From positions 1-64,000 of the forward strand of contig JAFLRR010000007.1 in the NCBI GenBank assembly GCA_022511345.1: a stretch of DNA of 64,000 nt, written 5' to 3'. The position numbers were made by a program, and so were the translations under genes. The first letter of the stretch is position 1, and each line of letters begins with the position of its first letter. The DNA comes from Alistipes sp. GTDB taxonomy: Bacteria; Bacteroidota; Bacteroidia; Bacteroidales; Rikenellaceae. The notes beneath the pieces are model-generated. The model had not been told where the DNA came from. It saw only the letters and a program-made list of their open reading frames with translations, and made no database searches. Shown here piece after piece: positions 60,640 to 64,000 of the stretch.

Positions 60640-62874
60640 ATGAAATCACGACAGCACACGGCAACAACCGCACACTCACCGCAGAGACCTACGGGCGACC
60701 CTCTCTACGACAAGCTGAAGGAGTTTTTCGGCTTCTCGTCGTTCAAGGGCAACCAGGAGGCCGTCATACGCAACGTGCTCAGCGGCAAGGACACCTTCGT
60801 GCTGATGCCCACGGGCGGCGGCAAGTCGCTGTGCTACCAGCTGCCGGCCATGCTCATGGATGGCGTGGCCATAGTCATCTCGCCGCTCATCGCCCTGATG
60901 AAGAACCAGGTCGACGCCATGCGCACCTTCTCGGCCGACTCGGGCATAGCCCACTTTCTGAACTCGTCGCTCAACAAGACCGCCGTGGCGCAGGTGCGCG
61001 AGGATGTGCTCGCCGGCAAGACCAAGCTTCTCTACTTCGCACCCGAGTCGCTGACCAAGGAGGACAACGTGGCCTTTCTGCGCAAGATAAAGATTTCGTT
61101 CTACGCCATCGACGAGGCGCACTGCATATCGGAATGGGGCCACGACTTCCGCCCAGAGTACAGACGAATAAGGCCCATAATCAACGATATAGGCCATGCC
61201 CCGCTGATAGCACTCACGGCCACGGCCACGCCCAAGGTTCAGCTCGACATACAGAAGAACCTCGGCATGACCGACGCGGCCGTGTTCAAGTCGTCGTTCA
61301 ACCGCCCCAACCTCTACTACGAGATACGGCCCAAGCACAACGTAGACCGCGACATCATCCGGTTCATAAAGCAGAACGACGGCAAGAGCGGCATCATCTA
61401 CTGCCTCAGCCGCAAGAAGGTCGAGGAGCTGACCGAGCTGCTCGTGGCCAACGGCATAAAGGCTCTGGCATACCATGCCGGCATGGATGCCGCCGCCAGA
61501 GCCGCCAACCAGGACGACTTTCTCATGGAGCGTGCCGACGTGATAGTGGCCACCATAGCCTTCGGCATGGGCATCGACAAGCCCGACGTCCGCTACGTCA
61601 TACACTACGACATACCCAAGTCGCTCGAGGGCTACTACCAGGAGACCGGCCGCGCGGGACGAGACGGCGGCGAGGGCTACTGTCTGACTTTCTACAGCTA
61701 CAAGGATATCCAGAAGCTCGAGAAGTTCATGCAGGGCAAGCCCGTGGCCGAGCAGGAGATAGGCAAACTGCTGCTGCTTGAGACCGTATCCTATGCCGAG
61801 AGCTCCATCTGCCGCCGCAAGACGCTGCTGCACTACTTCGGAGAGACATACACGGGCGACAACTGCGGCAATTGCGACAACTGCCGCAATCCCAAGCCCA
61901 CGGTCGAGGCCAGCCGCGACATGAAGCTGGGTCTGGAGGCTCTGCGGGAGACGGGCGACAAGTTCAAGGTCGACCACCTTATAAATATCCTCACCGGCAA
62001 GACCACGGCCATAGTCCGCAGCTACGGCCACAACAAGTCGCCGTACTTCGGCGCCGGAGCCGACCACGACGCCCGCTACTGGGGAGCCGTGATGCGTCAG
62101 GCGCTGATAATGGGCCTGATAGACAAGAGCATCGAAAACTACGGACTCATCTCTATCAACGCCGCAGGCGAGGCCTACATACTCTCGCCCGTGCCGGTCA
62201 GCATAACCCTCGACCACGACTACGACACCGACGAGCCCGAGGCAGACTCGGTGGTGCCGCCCGTCAAGGGAGGAGGCGCGGCCGACGAGGAGCTGTTCGC
62301 CATGCTCAAGGATTTGCGCAAGCAGACGGCCCGCAAACTGGGACTGCCGCCATTCGTCATATTCCAGGACCCCTCGCTCGAGGATATGTCCATACAGTAC
62401 CCCGTGACCATTGAGGAGATGCAGAACATCACAGGCGTGGGTTCGGGCAAGGCGCGCAAGTTCGGCGAGGAGTTCATCCGCCTGATCAAGAAATATGTCG
62501 AGGAGAAGGAGATAGTGCGTCCGCAGGACATGGTCGTCAAGTCCGTGGCCAACAAGGCCGGCAACAAGATATTCATCATCCAGGCCATCGACCGCAAGAT
62601 GGATTTCGAGGATATAGCCCGCGCCAAGAACCTCTCGCCGGAGGAGCTGCTGACCGAAATCGAAGCCATAGTCAACGCCGGCACCAAGCTCGACATATCC
62701 TACTACATCGACACCTGCATGGACGAGGACAAGGCCGACGACATCTACCTCTATTTCAAGGAGGATGCCAAGAGCGACTCGATAGACGAGGCCATGGAGG
62801 AGCTGGGCAGCGACTACACCGAGGAGGAGATACGTCTCATACGCATAAAATTCATCTGCGAGCAGGGCAATTAG
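60640..62874 (+). CDS. recQ: ATP-dependent DNA helicase RecQ
   Basis: The 744-residue protein is a long RecQ helicase. It has Walker A MPTGGGKS (56-63), the DEAH box in IDEAHCISEWGHDFR, and QETGRAGRDGG. The zinc-binding cysteines in CRRKTLLHYFGE...CGNCDNC are present, and a winged-helix RQC domain follows. A C-terminal region of about 120 residues contains an HRDC-like segment. It unwinds DNA at stalled forks and repair sites. Its ATG follows a short out-of-frame ATG-TGA at 60635. Confidence 0.96.
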   Translation: MKSRQHTATTAHSPQRPTGDPLYDKLKEFFGFSSFKGNQEAVIRNVLSGKDTFVLMPTGGGKSLCYQLPAMLMDGVAIVISPLIALMKNQVDAMRTFSADSGIAHFLNSSLNKTAVAQVREDVLAGKTKLLYFAPESLTKEDNVAFLRKIKISFYAIDEAHCISEWGHDFRPEYRRIRPIINDIGHAPLIALTATATPKVQLDIQKNLGMTDAAVFKSSFNRPNLYYEIRPKHNVDRDIIRFIKQNDGKSGIIYCLSRKKVEELTELLVANGIKALAYHAGMDAAARAANQDDFLMERADVIVATIAFGMGIDKPDVRYVIHYDIPKSLEGYYQETGRAGRDGGEGYCLTFYSYKDIQKLEKFMQGKPVAEQEIGKLLLLETVSYAESSICRRKTLLHYFGETYTGDNCGNCDNCRNPKPTVEASRDMKLGLEALRETGDKFKVDHLINILTGKTTAIVRSYGHNKSPYFGAGADHDARYWGAVMRQALIMGLIDKSIENYGLISINAAGEAYILSPVPVSITLDHDYDTDEPEADSVVPPVKGGGAADEELFAMLKDLRKQTARKLGLPPFVIFQDPSLEDMSIQYPVTIEEMQNITGVGSGKARKFGEEFIRLIKKYVEEKEIVRPQDMVVKSVANKAGNKIFIIQAIDRKMDFEDIARAKNLSPEELLTEIEAIVNAGTKLDISYYIDTCMDEDKADDIYLYFKEDAKSDSIDEAMEELGSDYTEEEIRLIRIKFICEQGN

Positions 62875-62876
62875 CC

Positions 62877-63068
62877 ATGGACAGGGGCAAAGCGGGTTTC
62901 ATCACGGCATTCGTCTGTCTGTGCATCACTTCGGCATGGCTGACAATCAACCTCGTGTGGTTTTTGGGCGGCAACAGCGCGCGCGAGCTTATTTTGCCGG
63001 CACTGCTGTTTCTTGCGGGCGCGGCGCTCATGTACAGAGAGGCTCGCAGAGCCCGCAGGAGCAAGTGA
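62877..63068 (+). CDS. small membrane protein
   Basis: The 63-residue protein starts 2 bp after recQ. It has two hydrophobic segments (about 8-28 and 36-52) with a basic C-terminus RREARRARRSK, so it is probably a two-pass inner membrane protein. It is not recognised. Translational coupling to recQ is likely from the spacing. Confidence 0.65.
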   Translation: MDRGKAGFITAFVCLCITSAWLTINLVWFLGGNSARELILPALLFLAGAALMYREARRARRSK

Positions 63069-63087
63069 CGGACACTGCGACAAACAG

Positions 63088-63136
63088 CAAGGCGGCCGGC
63101 ATTCAGCCGGCCGCCTATGTTTCTCTCTTTTGGGTC
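63088..63136 (+). terminator. rho-independent terminator after recQ and the small membrane protein gene
   Basis: GGCGGCCGGC (63091-63100) pairs with GCCGGCCGCC (63106-63115) around a 5-nt loop and is followed by a T-rich stretch. The convergent rmuC gene ends 27 bp further on. Confidence 0.8.
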
Positions 63137-63162
63137 GTGTCGCCCTGTTTGATTTTACCGTT

Positions 63163-64000
63163 TCAAGACTCTCTCCGCTCCGTTCCGCCTTCTACGGCTT
63201 CGCCGGACGGGTTACTCTCCGAATCCACGGGTTCCTCGCCCGACTCGCCTGCCGCCTCGAGAGCGCGGGGCGATATGCGGCGTTTTGCGGGCAGTCCCAG
63301 TTTGAGCATGCGTTCGCCTACGCGCACCAGGTTGTCGTTGCCGGTGCAGAGGCGTTTGTAGGCCTCGTCGTAGGAGGTGCGGGCCTTGTCCAGCGAAGCG
63401 CCGACGCCCTCGAGCGCCGCCACGAACGATGCCAGCTGCTCGTAGAGCTTCGTGCCGCACGCCACTATGTCGGCCGTGTTGCGGCTCTGGGCATTGCGTT
63501 TCCACAGGTCGTCGACCAGCTTCAGCAGCGCGAACAGATTGGTTGGCGACGATATTATCACCTTCCTGTCGTAGGCGTCGGCCCATATCGAGCTGTCGGC
63601 CTGCAGCGCCGCCAGAAACGCCGGCTCGTTGGGTATGAACATTATCACGAAGTCGGGCGACTCCAGCAGCCGCTGGTACTCCTTGCGGCCAAGCTCGGCC
63701 ACATGCTGGCGCACCGAGGCCACGTGGGCCGCCGAAGCAGCACGCCGCGCCGCATCGTCCTCGGCCGAGCACCAGTTGACGTAGGCCGTGAGCGAGACCT
63801 TCGAGTCGATGACTATGTGCTTGCCCTCGGGCAGATACAGGACCACATCGGGGCGCATGTTCTCGCCCTCGCCGTTCTTGATGTTCATCTGCGTGCGGTA
63901 GTGCACGCCCTTTATGAGATTCGAGCCGTCGAGAATGGTCTCGAGTATCATCTCGCCCCAGTCGCCCTGAACCTTCGAGTTGCCGCGCAGGGCGTTGGTC
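63163..64000 (-). CDS. rmuC: DNA recombination protein RmuC (3' part only)
   Basis: The frame continues past the right edge of the window, and the last visible codons at 63952-64000 still encode TNALRGNSKVQGDWGE. The visible C-terminal part has the RmuC core QGDWGEMILETIL, VRPDVVLYLPEGKHIVIDSKVSLTAY and FVIMFIPNEPAF. RmuC has a nuclease-like fold and affects recombination and inversion rates. The N-terminal membrane and coiled-coil part lies outside the window. A low-complexity acidic tail ends the protein. Confidence 0.93.
   Translation of the reverse strand, partial: TNALRGNSKVQGDWGEMILETILDGSNLIKGVHYRTQMNIKNGEGENMRPDVVLYLPEGKHIVIDSKVSLTAYVNWCSAEDDAARRAASAAHVASVRQHVAELGRKEYQRLLESPDFVIMFIPNEPAFLAALQADSSIWADAYDRKVIISSPTNLFALLKLVDDLWKRNAQSRNTADIVACGTKLYEQLASFVAALEGVGASLDKARTSYDEAYKRLCTGNDNLVRVGERMLKLGLPAKRRISPRALEAAGESGEEPVDSESNPSGEAVEGGTERRES

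Overview
The window is a 64 kb chromosomal segment from a GC-rich member of the Bacteroidales. The 5' end of a 16S rRNA gene at the left edge (minus strand) reads like Rikenellaceae/Alistipes, which is an inference from memory of such sequences. Other pointers agree: type III glutamine synthetase, a PG0541-type RND partner, Bacteroidetes-type arginine decarboxylase, many lipoproteins, and the Bacteroidetes housekeeping promoter (TTTG, about 20 bp, TAnnTTTG) ahead of many genes. No phage, insertion sequence, transposon or CRISPR array was seen. Most of the window is dense core genome with short gaps and overlapping genes.

Layout, left to right. 1-330: 16S 5' end, leader and rrn promoter. 1-8 kb: GSIII glnA with a putative operator, rarA, a ubiD-type decarboxylase, a helix-hairpin-helix membrane protein and rpsU. 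8-17 kb: ssb, pnp and lpxK on the minus strand, then an M23 lipoprotein, a PNPOx-like protein, ispD and a PH-domain-like protein, then a DUF456-like membrane protein and an M16 protease. 17-24 kb (minus): an unusual riboflavin kinase-SAH hydrolase fusion, an AI-2E family permease, psd, cdsA, ftsH and rsfS. 24.3-26 kb: rpiB, then an AT-rich island with a highly structured transcribed leader and an orphan secreted protein. 26-31 kb: arginine decarboxylase (minus), then a cluster of an HU-like membrane protein, a sigma-54 type activator, lptE, a hypothetical gene and secG. 31-37 kb: a tripartite RND efflux operon with a PII-like partner. 37-42 kb: a thioredoxin-like protein (minus), then PspC-PadR-DUF2807-PspC. 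42-49.5 kb: pfkA, an S9 peptidase, an adenosine-kinase-like gene, a glycosyltransferase, a flavin reductase and UDP-glucose dehydrogenase. 49.6-54 kb: a 1016-residue repeat lipoprotein, a cluster of three different tandem repeats, and two small unknown genes. 54-60.5 kb (minus): tRNA-Arg(TCT), then, in transcription order, lptB-aroA-aroC-prmC-recX-M23 peptidase. 60.6-64 kb: recQ, a small membrane protein, and the 3' part of rmuC.

The two most interesting objects are the in-frame fusion of a stand-alone riboflavin kinase domain to a full-length S-adenosylhomocysteine hydrolase (17075-18853), and the pseudoknot-capable leader around 24934-25190. That leader also carries a 39-codon ORF and precedes a low-GC secreted protein, in clear compositional contrast to the surrounding core genes.
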